Source: Halalkalicoccus sp. CGA53
GTDB lineage: Archaea > Halobacteriota > Halobacteria > Halobacteriales > Halalkalicoccaceae
Assembly: GCF_036429475.1 (NCBI RefSeq)
Contig: NZ_CP144125.1
Coordinates: 1,674,001 to 1,738,000, forward strand
Direction: 5' to 3'
Length of the DNA: 64,000 nucleotides
Positions 43,905-52,218 of the stretch are shown piece after piece. Every line of letters starts with the position of its first letter. Position 1 is the first letter of the stretch. The position numbers were made by a program, and so were the translations under genes. The notes below the pieces were generated by a model. It was not told where the DNA came from, ran no database searches, and saw only the letters and a program-made list of their open reading frames with translations.

Positions 43905-44378
43905 CTACCCGTCGCCTTCGTTCGTCTCTCCGGGGGTCGTGACGAGGACGGGCACGTCGACGAGGCCCGTGACGCGCTCGGTGACGCTCCCGAGCAGTGC
44001 TCGCTTGACGCCCTGATGACCCCTGCTCCCCATGACGACGAGGTCGATACCCTCGTTTTCCACGTAGTGAGCGATGACACGGGCGGGTTGACCGGGAACG
44101 ATGTGCTCGACCGTGTCGACCCCTCGGCTCTCCGCTTCGGACGTAACGGTACCGATCGCCTCTCGACCGATCTCGGCGAGCGTCTCCCGCTCGCTGAACT
44201 GATCGGTCCCGACCTGATCGAAACGCTGTCCGCCGTGGCTCTGATCGGGGTGACTGGAGTCGGTCACGTGTAGCACGTGGACCAATGCGTCGAAGCAGTT
44301 CCCGATGGCGAGAGCGTGATTGATCGCGGACTCGGCTGCCTCGCTCCCGTCGGTCGGTAAGAGGATGTCACTGTACAT
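43905..44378 (-). CDS. Universal stress protein (UspA family)
   Basis: A 157-residue protein with the Usp fold: SDILLPTDGSEAAESAINHA (residues 3-22), LVVMGSRGHQGVKRALLGSV then TERVTGLVDVPVLV, which is the G-x2-G-x9-G-S/T nucleotide-binding motif of ATP-binding Usp proteins. The promoter carries a minus-strand TATA ctatatta immediately followed by an 18-bp near-palindrome (44388-44405), suggesting specific repression or activation. Confidence 0.93.
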   Translation of the reverse strand: MYSDILLPTDGSEAAESAINHALAIGNCFDALVHVLHVTDSSHPDQSHGGQRFDQVGTDQFSERETLAEIGREAIGTVTSEAESRGVDTVEHIVPGQPARVIAHYVENEGIDLVVMGSRGHQGVKRALLGSVTERVTGLVDVPVLVTTPGETNEGDG

Positions 44379-44736
44379 ACGTCCATCATTACTTTCGAGA
44401 GTAATATAGTGGACGGCTCCCTCTCTCGTCGGTTCGAGCGACGAGCAGGTCGGGACGAGTGACGGTCACCCGACTCGCGGACCTGCTGGGGAGACGTGGG
44501 CGGAGATCCTCCCGTGGGTCGGCGAGAGACGCACCCCGAACGTCCCGACGAGTGTCGTGGTGTCTCCGTTCGGTCCGGGTATCGGGGAGAGAGAAACCGG
44601 CTGTTCGGGTTCGGTCGGGGATGGATTGGTCCGTTGTGAGCCGGGCCGGAACCCGTCGGCCGGCCGGTCGACACGCGCCGGCACCCGCCGACGGAACCGG
44701 TAAGTCGCGGTCTCTCATACCACGAGGGGTACGACC
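44379..44736. other. Intergenic region with a palindromic operator candidate
   Basis: Apart from the Usp promoter and palindrome (44388-44405), nothing recognisable was found in this 358-bp stretch. A weak TATA-like ggtaagtc near 44699 may serve the 74-residue gene. Confidence 0.5.
44388..44405 (-). promoter_or_regulatory. Operator candidate in the Usp promoter
   Basis: ATTACT-ttcgag-AGTAAT has perfect 6-bp arms and lies between the TATA-like tatatta (44403-44409, minus strand) and the ATG at 44378. Outer TCCA (44382-44385) and TGGA (44410-44413) extend the dyad. Confidence 0.5.
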
Positions 44737-44961
44737 ATGACGACCACGGACGGCGGTCAGGACGAGACCGCGATGTGTCAGTTCAGGGCCCTCCGCCGGC
44801 AGGAGGGGGCGAACATGCTGAACCACACGAAGATCCGACGGATGGCCGACGACGCCGGCCTGACCGAACTCGTCGACGCCGTCGACGAGGGACGGTACTA
44901 CGAACTGGTCGTCCGGTACCGTGCGGAGAGCCGATCGGACGACTCGAGCGCCGGTGGATAG
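44737..44961 (+). CDS. Hypothetical small protein
   Basis: A 74-residue acidic/basic mixed protein: MTTTDGGQDETAMCQFRALR, then ANMLNHTKIRRMADDAGLTE and LVDAVDEGRYYELVVRYRAE. Predicted as two helices and a short strand. Codon use matches neighbours and no overlapping gene competes. I do not recognise the family. The promoter is weak. Confidence 0.5.
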   Translation: MTTTDGGQDETAMCQFRALRRQEGANMLNHTKIRRMADDAGLTELVDAVDEGRYYELVVRYRAESRSDDSSAGG

Positions 44962-45142
44962 TCGGGGTCGCACTCCGCTCTCACTCCGAGCAGAGAGACG
45001 GGACCGCCGTCCCCGAGGCACTCGAAGCTGTAGCTGCGGGTGGCCTACACTCCTACTACGCGGCGCCCGCAATCACGGCGCGTCCGACCGGGTCACCGAC
45101 GGAACGATCGGTCTCGCCACGCTCGATGAGGGACACACGCGA

Positions 45143-45736
45143 TCAGAACTGCCGCTCGAACTCGTGTGGGTCTGAGACGGTGTAGTATGGCCCGCCTAGC
45201 CGGCCGACCGTATCGACCTTTCGGGAGTCGATCCGCCCGTCGGTGAGCACCTCGTCGGAGACGTGGTAGTACTGCACGTCGCCGAGTATCATCAGCTTCT
45301 CGTACACCTCGATCGCGTCGTACAGCGTACACTCCATCGTGATTACGGCGTCGGCCACTCGCGGCGGGGTGATCTCTCGGCACTCCGCTCGTCGCAGACC
45401 CGCGAGGTCGAACTCGCTCTCCTCCGGTGGGACGCTCGCGGAGGTCCGGTCCATCTCCTCGATGAGCGCCTCGGTGACGACGTTCACGGCGAACTCCTCC
45501 GTCTCCAGCGCGTTCCGAGCGGTGTCTTTCATCCGGCCGGAGGCCTCGCTCGGCGAGTTGAACACGACCACCGGCTGACTCGAGCCGACGTAGTTGTACG
45601 AGCTGAACGGGGCGAGGTTCTCGGTGCCGTTCCCGTCGACGGTACTGATCCAGGCGATGGGGCGCGGCGTGACCGCACTCTTGATGATTCGTGCGTTCTC
45701 TCCGGGATCGATCTCTCGAGCGGCAAACTGGTTCAC
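45143..45736 (-). CDS. Flavin reductase-like protein (FMN-binding split barrel)
   Basis: A 197-residue protein beginning at GTG 45736 (VNQFAAREIDPGENARII). The FMN-binding core is KSAVTPRPIAWISTVDGNGT, then ENLAPFSSYNYVGSSQPVVV and TARNALETEEFAVNVVTEAL. These match flavin reductase family proteins that bind FMN and transfer hydride to diffusible flavin or an oxygenase. The minus-strand TATA-like ggttaagc about 30 bp upstream supports the GTG start. Confidence 0.88.
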   Translation of the reverse strand: MNQFAAREIDPGENARIIKSAVTPRPIAWISTVDGNGTENLAPFSSYNYVGSSQPVVVFNSPSEASGRMKDTARNALETEEFAVNVVTEALIEEMDRTSASVPPEESEFDLAGLRRAECREITPPRVADAVITMECTLYDAIEVYEKLMILGDVQYYHVSDEVLTDGRIDSRKVDTVGRLGGPYYTVSDPHEFERQF

Positions 45737-46191
45737 TGGAATCCGGTTATCGATTCGATCAGACCTGCTTAACCCTTCCCGTGGCGGTGATCGGCGGTAC
45801 ACGGACCTCTCGATGTGTCGCGCGCTCGGTGTGGGATTCGGGGCGTGGTATGGGGTTCGGGGCGTGTATTCCGCTCCACTACCTCCCACCGGGTGACGCA
45901 GGCCGTCTGAGATCGACCCCCATCTTTCGTCCGTCGACGCCCGTCCTGCGAAAATCGCAGATTTCGGGCGCTTGAGTGACATTTAAGTAATACCCTGCCG
46001 TACTCCCTTTTGCTTCGCTACCCCTTCGCAGGAGCGAGGAGGCGGCGAGGTTGTCAGAGGCACTATTCCCTCCCCTTCTTCCGGCGTTCCTCCTGCGATG
46101 GGATAGCGGTGTTACTTCGCCCCGGTCAGCATCAGCGTTACGTGCTATCGCACTCCTTCTGCGAATTCCACATCAGGCGTGGACGAAATCG
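45737..46191. other. Intergenic region with TATA element and long imperfect hairpin
   Basis: No protein frame is supported. A TATA-like cattTAAGtaat at 45980-45990 precedes an imperfect 19-bp inverted repeat spanning 46016-46108. The rest has no recognisable feature. Confidence 0.5.
46016..46108 (+). ncRNA. Candidate small structured RNA (long imperfect hairpin)
   Basis: CGCTACCCCTTCGCAGGAG (46016-46034) pairs with CTCCTGCGATGGGATAGCG (46090-46108) at 17 of 19 positions, enclosing a 55-nt loop. A TATA-like element at 45982-45988 would place a transcription start at about 46010, just at the stem. It could also act as a terminator for the Lrp gene that ends at 46192 on the other strand. Confidence 0.3.
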
Positions 46192-46731
46192 TCACGTATC
46201 GGGCTCCGTCGAACGTTCGCCGGCGTCGTCCCCGTCGGCTTCGGATCTCCTCCGACTGGATTCGAAGTAGTTGAACGGCTGTGTGTAGGTGTTCGTGACG
46301 ATCTCGGAGCTGTGGATACGCATGTCGAGGCTCCCGAGATCGCGCGTGATCTCGGTGAGATCGTGCGAGTTCGTCGCGATGACGCGGACGATGAGGTTGC
46401 GTTCGCTCGTGACCATCTCCTGGACGGTGACGACGACGCCGACTTCGAGGGCCTCGCGCGCGATCCGGTGACGGTCTTCCATCGGCGCGGTGCAGACGAA
46501 CTGGACGTGAAGCGAGAAGCCCGCACGCTCGTAGTCGATCTCCGGGGCGTAGGATTTGATAACGCCCGTCTCCTCGAGAGCGGCGATCCGGTTCCGGACG
46601 GTGCTCTGGGAGACGCCGACCTCGGCGCTGATCTCCTCGTGGGTGATCCGTCGCGCGTCGCGTTGTAGCTCGTGGAGGATCGCCCGGTCGACGTCGTCCA
46701 GGATCACTCCCCTGTCCTTTTCGGTGACCAT
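46192..46731 (-). CDS. Lrp/AsnC-family transcriptional regulator
   Basis: A 179-residue regulator: VDRAILHELQRDARRITHEE, then ISAEVGVSQSTVRNRIAALE (helix-turn-helix) and an RAM ligand domain from about residue 70 (FSLHVQFVCTAPMEDRHRIA, RNLIVRVIATNSHDLTEITR). The C-terminal 25 residues are a charged tail. It is divergent from the alcohol dehydrogenase gene at 46915 with 183 bp between, so it may regulate that gene. Start ATG 46731 follows the usual Lrp N-terminal spacing. Confidence 0.9.
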   Translation of the reverse strand: MVTEKDRGVILDDVDRAILHELQRDARRITHEEISAEVGVSQSTVRNRIAALEETGVIKSYAPEIDYERAGFSLHVQFVCTAPMEDRHRIAREALEVGVVVTVQEMVTSERNLIVRVIATNSHDLTEITRDLGSLDMRIHSSEIVTNTYTQPFNYFESSRRRSEADGDDAGERSTEPDT

Positions 46732-46914
46732 CGCGCTGGGGTCCGTATCGTCGGCGAGGGGTATGAAGCTGCTGGCGAGACGACCGCCGTGCCGAACACG
46801 TTCTCTCGCTCGCAACGCCGTCACCGGCGTCCCTCGCACCCGTCGCTAACTCGCCGACGAGTGCGAGGGGCGTATCACTCATCGCTTTTGGTACGGCGGT
46901 CGTACACCCGGCCG

Positions 46915-47928
46915 ATGCGTACCGCAGCGTTCACCGAACTGACCGGACCGGACGGGGTAACGATCATCGAGCGACCCAGCCCAGAGCCGGGCCCTGGGGA
47001 GGCGGTCGTCGACGTCGAGGCGTGCGCGATCAACCGTCACGACCTCTGGATCCTCGAGGGCGACTCCGCCATGGTCGATGCCGATGACCTTCCGTTCGTC
47101 AGCGGCCTCGACGTGGCGGGCGTCGTCCGGGTAGTCGGCGACGACGTGACCGCGGTCGAACCGGGGGACCGTGTCCTTCTCTGCCCGAACGAGACCTGTG
47201 GGAGCTGTCGCTTCTGTCGCGACGGACCGGAGAACCTCTGTGAATCCTTCTCGCTGTATCACGGCGGCCTCGCGGAGACGGCACGCGTCAGGGCCGATCG
47301 CCTCCTCACGCTTCCGCCGTCCGTCGATACGACGAGCGCGGCCGCACTCCCGACCGCGTACATGACCGCCTACCACATGCTCCAGCGGGCGAACGTGGGT
47401 CCCACCGACACCGTCTTCGTCCCGGGTGCGACCGGCGGCGTCGGCGTCGCCTGCATCCAGCTCGCCGATATACTCGGTGTCCGAACCATCGGCACCTCCT
47501 CGAGGGCGGCGAAACTGGACCGACTCGCCGAGTTAGGTCTGGATCACGCCATCCAGGGCACCGATCCCGACGAGCTGCGCGATGCGGTGCGAGATATCGG
47601 TACGCCGGACGCCGTCCTCAACCATCTCGGAGGACGGTACACCGAACTCGGACTGGACGTCCTCAGACGTGGCGGGCGCATGGTGATCTGCGGACGGACC
47701 GCCGGTAGCCGGTCCGAGATAGACGTCCCCGACCTCTTCCTGGGACACAAACGGATTATAGGCAGTACGATGGGGACACAGACCGACCTGGAGACGCTGG
47801 TCGAACTCGTCGCAAGCGGTGCGTTGCGCCCCGAGATCGACGAGCTGTATCCGCTCGAGGAGACCGGGGCCGCCTTCGCAGCGATGCAGGACCGCGAGAG
47901 CGTCGGGAAACTCGTCGTGACGACCTGA
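46915..47928 (+). CDS. Zinc-binding alcohol dehydrogenase / quinone-oxidoreductase-like MDR protein
   Basis: A 337-residue MDR protein. The structural zinc lobe has four cysteines in TCGSCRFCRDGPENLCES. The cofactor motif is VPGATGGVGVACIQLA followed by TIGTSSRAAKLDRL, the latter suggesting NADP(H) preference. The usual G-H-E metal motif is replaced by FVSGLDVAG, so the catalytic zinc may be absent or differently liganded. cgcttttggta (46883-46893) is a TATA-like element 28 bp before the ATG. Divergent from the Lrp gene. Confidence 0.9.
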   Translation: MRTAAFTELTGPDGVTIIERPSPEPGPGEAVVDVEACAINRHDLWILEGDSAMVDADDLPFVSGLDVAGVVRVVGDDVTAVEPGDRVLLCPNETCGSCRFCRDGPENLCESFSLYHGGLAETARVRADRLLTLPPSVDTTSAAALPTAYMTAYHMLQRANVGPTDTVFVPGATGGVGVACIQLADILGVRTIGTSSRAAKLDRLAELGLDHAIQGTDPDELRDAVRDIGTPDAVLNHLGGRYTELGLDVLRRGGRMVICGRTAGSRSEIDVPDLFLGHKRIIGSTMGTQTDLETLVELVASGALRPEIDELYPLEETGAAFAAMQDRESVGKLVVTT

Positions 47929-48213
47929 CAGGGCTCGAAAACGGTCGCGTCGATCACTCGTCTCGTCCACTCTCCACTACGGGGTGAGAGACACGTCCTC
48001 TCTCTCCTGTACATCCCTCACCCTCGTCTTCGGTAGCCCCCAGAAAGGATTCCAGAGTGGAGGCCGCGTCCCGATCGGGAGTCGATCCCGGATCGGTGGA
48101 CCGGGTCGAGCAGATCGGTGAGTGGGGACGGGCCGCTCGCGTTCTTCACGTGTCGTCCGCGGTGTGCGAAACCGTCACATAGTTCGACGGCGTAGACGTA
48201 CGGTCGAGAGATA

Positions 48214-49005
48214 ATGGAGACGATCGCTTCGGTGGACGGCACGGAGATCGCGTACGAACGGACGGGGAGCGGTCCACCGCTCGTGCTCGTGCACGGGACG
48301 ACCGCCGACCACACCCGGTGGGACCCGGTCCGTCCCGCCCTCGAGGAACAGTTCACGGTATACGCGATGGACCGTCGAGGTCGGGGCGAGAGCGGGGACG
48401 CCGCCGACTACGAGCTGGACCGGGAGTTCGAGGACGTGGCCGCCGTCGTCGAGTCGATCGACGAGCCGGCCGTCCTGCTCGGCCACTCCTACGGCGCACT
48501 CTGCTCGCTGGAGGCGGCCTTGCGAACCGACGACCTGCGCGCGCTCGTCCTGTACGAGCCCCCGATCCGAGTCGGTGATCAGGAACTCCACTCCGAGGAC
48601 GTACTCGCCGAGATGAGGGCCCTTCTGGACGACGACGAGCACGAGCGAGCGCTCGTTCTGTTCCTGCGCGAGGTCGCCATGTTCTCGCCGACACAGCTCG
48701 ACGCGCTCCGTTCGGCACCGAACTGGCCGGCTAGAGTGAGTGCAGCCGACACGGCCTATCGCGAGACACGGGCGTCCGGCCAATACGAGTTCGATCCTAC
48801 CCGATTCGCGGCCATGACCACACCGACGCTGCTGCTGGTCGGCGGCGAGAGCCCTCAGTACTACGAAGACGCGACGGACGCCGTCGCCAGGGCACTCCCG
48901 GACAGCCGGGTCGTTACTTTGGACGGACAGCAACACGTCGCGATGAACACCGCGCCGGCGCTCTTCGTCGACGAGGTGCTCGCGTTCGCTCGCGAGCCGA
49001 GCTAA
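48214..49005 (+). CDS. Alpha/beta hydrolase
   Basis: A 263-residue serine hydrolase: oxyanion HGTTADHTRW, nucleophile elbow LLGHSYGALCS (Ser in G-H-S-Y-G), probable acid near LLLVGGESPQ, and catalytic His in DGQQHVAMN. Resembles esterase, epoxide-hydrolase or haloperoxidase relatives; substrate unknown. The 285-bp upstream region shows no further gene. It is the last gene before the membrane-protein block. Confidence 0.9.
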   Translation: METIASVDGTEIAYERTGSGPPLVLVHGTTADHTRWDPVRPALEEQFTVYAMDRRGRGESGDAADYELDREFEDVAAVVESIDEPAVLLGHSYGALCSLEAALRTDDLRALVLYEPPIRVGDQELHSEDVLAEMRALLDDDEHERALVLFLREVAMFSPTQLDALRSAPNWPARVSAADTAYRETRASGQYEFDPTRFAAMTTPTLLLVGGESPQYYEDATDAVARALPDSRVVTLDGQQHVAMNTAPALFVDEVLAFAREPS

Positions 49006-49039
49006 CCGAACGGACGGACGAGTCCTCGTCCTCGAGGGA

Positions 49040-49708
49040 TCAGACCCGGTCGGGAGACGATCTCGCCGCCTCCGACCGTAGCCCTCTGCCGAGCCAGAAC
49101 GCCCAGAGGGCGAACCCGACGGCGAACAGCGCCATGAACACCGAGAACGCCGGTGTGAACCACCCGACGGCGTACGAGTACACCAGCGTCACGATCCCGT
49201 CACCCGACCCGATGCCGGTCGCGACCGCGGCCCACGACACCCGCCGTTCGACGGTCTCGTTTCGGAGACCGAGCGCACCGACGCCGAGCAACCAGATGCC
49301 GAGGAACAGCCAGCCGGCGAACTGGATCGCGAGGAACCCGCCCCCGTAGACCGCGGGATCCAGCGAGAGCGCGTTCACCACGATCAGTCCGAGCGAGCCG
49401 AGACAGATCCCGAGCACGGTCAGGACACCGAGTGCGAGGACGGGACGGTCGAGGCCGTCACCGCTGTTCAGGAGGTACAGCCCCCACACCAGCGGGGCGA
49501 GGAGAACACCGACGAGTAGACCGCCCGCGTCGCTCAGCAGTGCGAAGATCCCCTCGTAGAGGAAGAACCCGATACCGAGTGGGATGGTGAGCGCTATCGC
49601 GCCGAGAACCGCGTACGCACACTTCCAGACGTAGGGAGGGACGGATCGCGTAGCGGTGTCTCGGGAGAGGTTGGTTCGTTCGGCCGAGTCAGAGATGCCG
49701 AGGGACAT
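49040..49708 (-). CDS. Hypothetical membrane protein (six helices)
   Basis: A 222-residue polytopic protein with about six transmembrane helices (VLGAIALTIPLGIGFFLYEG, LLVGVLLAPLVWGLYLL, VLALGVLTVLGICLGSLGLI, FAGWLFLGIWLLGVGALGL, a helix near GIGSGDGIVTLVYSYAVGWF, and FSVFMALFAVGFALWAFWLG). No known family recognised. It follows the 279-residue membrane gene by 12 bp on the same strand, so the two form an operon. Confidence 0.75.
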   Translation of the reverse strand: MSLGISDSAERTNLSRDTATRSVPPYVWKCAYAVLGAIALTIPLGIGFFLYEGIFALLSDAGGLLVGVLLAPLVWGLYLLNSGDGLDRPVLALGVLTVLGICLGSLGLIVVNALSLDPAVYGGGFLAIQFAGWLFLGIWLLGVGALGLRNETVERRVSWAAVATGIGSGDGIVTLVYSYAVGWFTPAFSVFMALFAVGFALWAFWLGRGLRSEAARSSPDRV

Positions 49709-49720
49709 GTAGCGTGGTCC

Positions 49721-50560
49721 CTATCCCTCGCGACGAAGCATCGCGGCGGTCCCTACACGAGAGTACTCCGCGACCGTGACGAACGCGATCGCCCAGAGGA
49801 TGGCCGCAGCTCCCCAGACGATTCCCGTCGAGCCCGACTGCAGGGGGAACGAGACGGACAGCAGGCCGTAGTAGGCCATCGGGAGTGCGGCGAGCCACGA
49901 GGCGAGACGCCAGCCGTCGAACCCGAACGCCGCGAAGACGCCGTATGCGAGCGGTGCGACCGCGAGACCGGCCATCATCACGTAGTGACCATCGAGGGCG
50001 TGGGGGTCGAGGGTACTCGACGACAGGCTCAGTTGGGCCCCGGCGAACGCGAGCAGCGGAACCGCGGCGATGGCGACCAGCGCCACCAGCGCCGGGCTGT
50101 AGGAGTCGCCGCGCCGGAACGTTCTCCGACCCGCCGGGTGGGCGACGAACGCGAGGCCTGTGAGCAGGAGGAAGGGGAGGACCTCCTCCGGGCGCCCGAC
50201 TCCGTATTCGACCGTCCCGAGACTCACGACGAGGATGGTGAGGAACGCACCCCACATCGCTGCGACGCGCTCTCTCGGGCGATAGGCCTGCGCGAACAGT
50301 CCGAGCAGGAACACCGCCACGACGGTAGCGATACCCATCACGTGGAGTTGGTGAATGCCGAGTTCCGCACCGACAGCGGGGGTCCAGCCCGTCACGAGCA
50401 ACGCGAGGAGGCCCGGGAGGAACAACAGCGTCATCACGCCTGCACGCAGGAGCGAAAGGTAGAACACACCCGTTCGAGCCATCGCGAGCACGGAACGGCG
50501 TTCGCCCGTCTCACCGATCGCGCGGTCGGTGTAGGTCGCTTCATCGATACTTGTCGTCAT
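49721..50560 (-). CDS. Hypothetical membrane protein (seven to eight helices)
   Basis: A 279-residue protein with an N-terminal cytoplasmic stretch (about 25 residues) and many transmembrane helices, e.g. LLRAGVMTLLFLPGLLALLV, VMGIATVVAVFLLGLFAQAY, AAMWGAFLTILVVSLGTV, VALVAIAAVPLLAFAGAQLS, MMAGLAVAPLAYGVFAAFGF. Conserved small polar patches around HQLHVMG and HYVMMAG might bind a ligand. No family recognised. Its promoter lies in the AT-rich stretch near 50595-50625. It is the first gene of a two-gene operon. Confidence 0.75.
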   Translation of the reverse strand: MTTSIDEATYTDRAIGETGERRSVLAMARTGVFYLSLLRAGVMTLLFLPGLLALLVTGWTPAVGAELGIHQLHVMGIATVVAVFLLGLFAQAYRPRERVAAMWGAFLTILVVSLGTVEYGVGRPEEVLPFLLLTGLAFVAHPAGRRTFRRGDSYSPALVALVAIAAVPLLAFAGAQLSLSSSTLDPHALDGHYVMMAGLAVAPLAYGVFAAFGFDGWRLASWLAALPMAYYGLLSVSFPLQSGSTGIVWGAAAILWAIAFVTVAEYSRVGTAAMLRREG

Positions 50561-50788
50561 CGTAGATCAGCAGTGATACGACACGAACGGGGATAAACAT
50601 ATAAATTTTAATATGGGGGTGATTGGGCATAACTAATACTGCTGGAGGGAGGCACGACGGGGTTCGAGGCCTCTCACTCGGGTGAATCGGCGAACGAACC
50701 CATGCATTCGACGGGGCAGGACCGTGAAGAACCCGTCGTGGAGCACTCTCGCGTCGTATCGTCGGTCGACAGCGGTAGTTCCACGGTT

Positions 50789-51682
50789 TCAGACCGTCGA
50801 GGCAACCGACGGGCGACTCGCTCTCTTACGGGCGAACTCGCGGGTCAGTCGTGGCGGTCCGGCGATCGCGATCACGACCGCGATCAGCACGAAGACCACC
50901 AGACCGACGAGGCCGGCTTCGCTGGCGACGAGTTCCCGAACGACGGTGTCGGGCGTCGACGTAACGGCGATCGTGAGAGCGAACGTGTTGAACACGCCGT
51001 GGAACACCGCTGCCGGTAACACCGACCGCGAACGGATCACGAGATAGGTGTAAAGCGGCGCGAGGAGCGTACAGAAGAGGGTCATCAGGACGACACCGAG
51101 GACCGGGAACGACGGGTAGTTGTGACCGGCCACGATCCCGGGCGTGTGCCACAGCCCCCACACCACCCCGATACCGAACGACGCTCTCCAGAAGCCAAGC
51201 GGCGCGAGCTCCCACAGCAGGTATCCACGCCATCCGAACTCTTCGCCGAGCGCGACCAGCGAATTCACCGTGATCCCGGTGAGCAACAGTAGCCCGAAGA
51301 TCGGGAGTACTTCGTGCAGTCCGGCCGTGAGATCGAGTCCCGGAACGTCGCTTGCAGCCGGATCGAAGGCGACTCCCGGAATGCCCGTCGAGATGGCGGT
51401 CACCGCCCCCACGATCGGGAACACGATCACGACGGCGACGACGAGCCACCGAGCTCTGCCCACCCGGAGCCCGACAGTAGAGAGCGAGATCCCGTCCCAA
51501 TAGCACACGATCAGGGCAGCTATCATCGGTGTGAACATGTACGGTACGAGCAACGAGAGGAACGAGCGACCGGAGATCCACGAGAAACCGACGAACCCCG
51601 CCATCGACACGAGCAGAACGCCGAGGAACAGCGTGAGACGACTCCCGCTAATACCTCCCCTAACCGAGTTCCCGGGCGTCAT
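50789..51682 (-). CDS. CPBP-family intramembrane metalloprotease
   Basis: A 297-residue membrane protein with about eight helices. The family motifs are VALGEEFGWRGYLLWELAPL (motif 1, E-E-x3-R), VWGLWHTPGIV (motif 2, His) and AAVFHGVFNT (motif 3, His). CPBP (Abi/Rce1-like) proteases include CAAX peptidases and bacteriocin self-immunity proteins. It starts 4 bp within the stop of the preceding small membrane gene (ATGA), so translation is coupled. The natural substrate is unknown. Confidence 0.88.
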   Translation of the reverse strand: MTPGNSVRGGISGSRLTLFLGVLLVSMAGFVGFSWISGRSFLSLLVPYMFTPMIAALIVCYWDGISLSTVGLRVGRARWLVVAVVIVFPIVGAVTAISTGIPGVAFDPAASDVPGLDLTAGLHEVLPIFGLLLLTGITVNSLVALGEEFGWRGYLLWELAPLGFWRASFGIGVVWGLWHTPGIVAGHNYPSFPVLGVVLMTLFCTLLAPLYTYLVIRSRSVLPAAVFHGVFNTFALTIAVTSTPDTVVRELVASEAGLVGLVVFVLIAVVIAIAGPPRLTREFARKRASRPSVASTV

Positions 51683-52059
51683 ACCGGTCCCACGTCGAGG
51701 ACGATGACGACGAACTGGACGATCGACACGCTTCCGAGCAGGAAGAGGACTCCCCGGTCGTAGAGAGGCTGGATCGTCTCGACCCGTTCCGGTCGGGTGA
51801 AACACGTTCGTATCGGGAGACAGGTGAGGGCGATACCAGTGATGAACAGCGGGAATGCGGCCAGCACGAGCGACGGCGGAACGAACTCCGGCCCGTAGTA
51901 CGGTCCACCGACCGTCCAGGGTAGTTGGATTCTCCCGGGGAGTGCACTGACCGACAGTGTGCTCGTGATGACACTCACGAGCACGATCAGTGATCCGCCC
52001 GCCGGTAGCGGCCTCTGCATCCGTCGTCGATGGTCTTCGTGGGTTGGTAGACCCATCAT
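51679..52059 (-). CDS. Small DUF1648/SdpI-N-like membrane protein
   Basis: A 126-residue protein with four helices. The stretch between helices 1 and 2, LPGRIQLPWTVGGPYYGPEF followed by VPPSLVLAAFPL, resembles the SdpI N-terminal (DUF1648) pattern P-x2-I-x2-P/H-x3-G-x3-Y-x2-K/P. The ATG at 52059 is preferred because a TATA-like gatatatcg sits at about 52087-52095 on this strand, too close to the alternative starts at 52083 and 52086. It is coupled to the CPBP gene by ATGA overlap. Confidence 0.6.
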   Translation of the reverse strand: MMGLPTHEDHRRRMQRPLPAGGSLIVLVSVITSTLSVSALPGRIQLPWTVGGPYYGPEFVPPSLVLAAFPLFITGIALTCLPIRTCFTRPERVETIQPLYDRGVLFLLGSVSIVQFVVIVLDVGPV

Positions 52060-52086
52060 GGTACCCACCCCTACCGGTCCCATCAC

Positions 52087-52095
52087 GATATATCA
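52087..52095 (-). promoter_or_regulatory. TATA-like element of the DUF1648-like/CPBP operon
   Basis: gatatatcg on the minus strand lies about 32 bp upstream of the ATG at 52059, decided over two more distal starts. The divergent regulator gene begins 124 bp away. Confidence 0.45.
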
Positions 52096-52218
52096 ATCCT
52101 GTACCACGATACAGTAGTGTGCGTGACAGCTCGTTCGACCGAGTGCGGTCGTCGAACGAGGGGGAATCGGGTTCGAACCCGCCGGTAGCTTGTTGCTGTT
52201 GGATCTACAGTAGCTACC

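Noticed and set aside
46046-46056. 11-nt match (gtcagaggcac) to the end of the inverted-repeat element at 59921
   Set aside because: No match beyond 11 nt and no partner end; likely chance in 64 kb.
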